6,286 nt of DNA from Bacteriovoracaceae bacterium UBA1018 (GTDB lineage: Bacteria; Bdellovibrionota; UBA1018): assembly GCA_002291495.1 (NCBI GenBank), contig DBAE01000065.1:14557-20842 (forward strand), in the 5' to 3' direction. The translations under genes and the position numbers were made by a program. This document shows, piece after piece, positions 6,126 to 6,286 of this stretch (position 1 is the first letter of the stretch; the number at the start of each line of letters is the position of its first letter). The notes under the pieces are model-generated. The model saw only the letters and a list, made by a program, of their open reading frames with translations, was not told where the DNA came from and did not search any database.

Positions 6126-6130
6126 AAGGA
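6126..6130 (+). promoter_or_regulatory. Ribosome binding site for the lipoprotein starting at 6141
   Basis: AAGGA lies 10 nt before ATG 6141, with a second purine-rich GAG (6134-6136) closer. It supports translation of the truncated lipoprotein gene at the window end. Confidence 0.6.
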
Positions 6131-6140
6131 AAAGAGTTAA

Positions 6141-6286
6141 ATGTTAAAGAAACTCCTTCAACATCAGATCATCTTACTGGCGGGCGCAGCCGTATTGCTT
6201 GCGTCTTGCGGTAAGGATTCTACGTTGGGAGCCTCTTCCAGGAGAAATAAATCGAAAGGTACCTCTAGCGCAACCAATGACAAAGA
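6141..6286 (+). CDS. Predicted lipoprotein, N-terminal part only
   Basis: Only 48 codons are in the window and the frame is open at the edge. The start is a textbook lipoprotein signal: MLKK, a hydrophobic core (residues 10-20), and a lipobox LASC with Cys23 as the lipidated residue. Gly at +2 (no Asp) predicts outer-membrane sorting in a Gram-negative cell. The mature start (GKDSTLGASSRRNKSKG) is a polar, Ser/Lys-rich linker, so the functional domain lies beyond the window. It follows another lipoprotein gene by 44 nt without a clear terminator, so the two are probably co-transcribed. Function cannot be told. Confidence 0.8.
   Translation, partial: MLKKLLQHQIILLAGAAVLLASCGKDSTLGASSRRNKSKGTSSATNDK

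Overview
The window (roughly mid-40s % GC by eye) looks like chromosomal DNA of a Gram-negative, diderm bacterium. A Bdellovibrionota- or other deltaproteobacteria-like host is my best guess. The reasons are a MotA/MotB stator pair of the flagellar type, several envelope-directed proteins and lipoproteins, free use of TTG and GTG starts, and a large HEAT/vitellogenin-like protein of a kind I associate with predatory and social delta-type bacteria. This is inference from general resemblance, not a database match.

Left part, minus strand (3545 down to 1): four genes run in one direction as a possible operon. motA (2790-3545) overlaps motB (2123-2800) by 11 nt. After about 90 nt comes a secreted protein of unknown function (1170-2030, probably starting at TTG). 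It overlaps by 16 nt a GTG-started membrane-anchored protein (1-1185, C-terminus beyond the window edge). That protein has a beta-rich N-terminal half and a helical-repeat second half resembling the N-terminal module of vitellogenin/MTP-type lipid transfer proteins.

Middle (3546-3589): only 44 bp separate motA from a divergent gene. The gap holds a good sigma70-like promoter for motA whose 16-bp spacer is filled by a perfect 7-1-7 palindrome. The -10 box lies 6 nt from the motA ATG, so the motA transcript could be leaderless.

Right part, plus strand (3590 to the end): a 452-aa membrane protein with an RDD-like N-terminal domain (3590-4948), then a TTG-started Ser/Thr- and Cys-rich lipoprotein (5065-6096), then the start of a second lipoprotein (6141 to the edge).

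The most striking point is that the MotB homologue has Ser16 (codon 2753-2755) exactly where MotB proteins carry the essential ion-binding Asp of the transmembrane helix. Its MotA partner keeps the canonical residues, and the peptidoglycan-binding domain is largely kept. This pair may not conduct ions normally, or may be a regulatory or structural stator variant. The window contains no flagellar structural gene, RNA gene, mobile element or CRISPR array that I can see, and no gene-free stretch longer than 300 bases.
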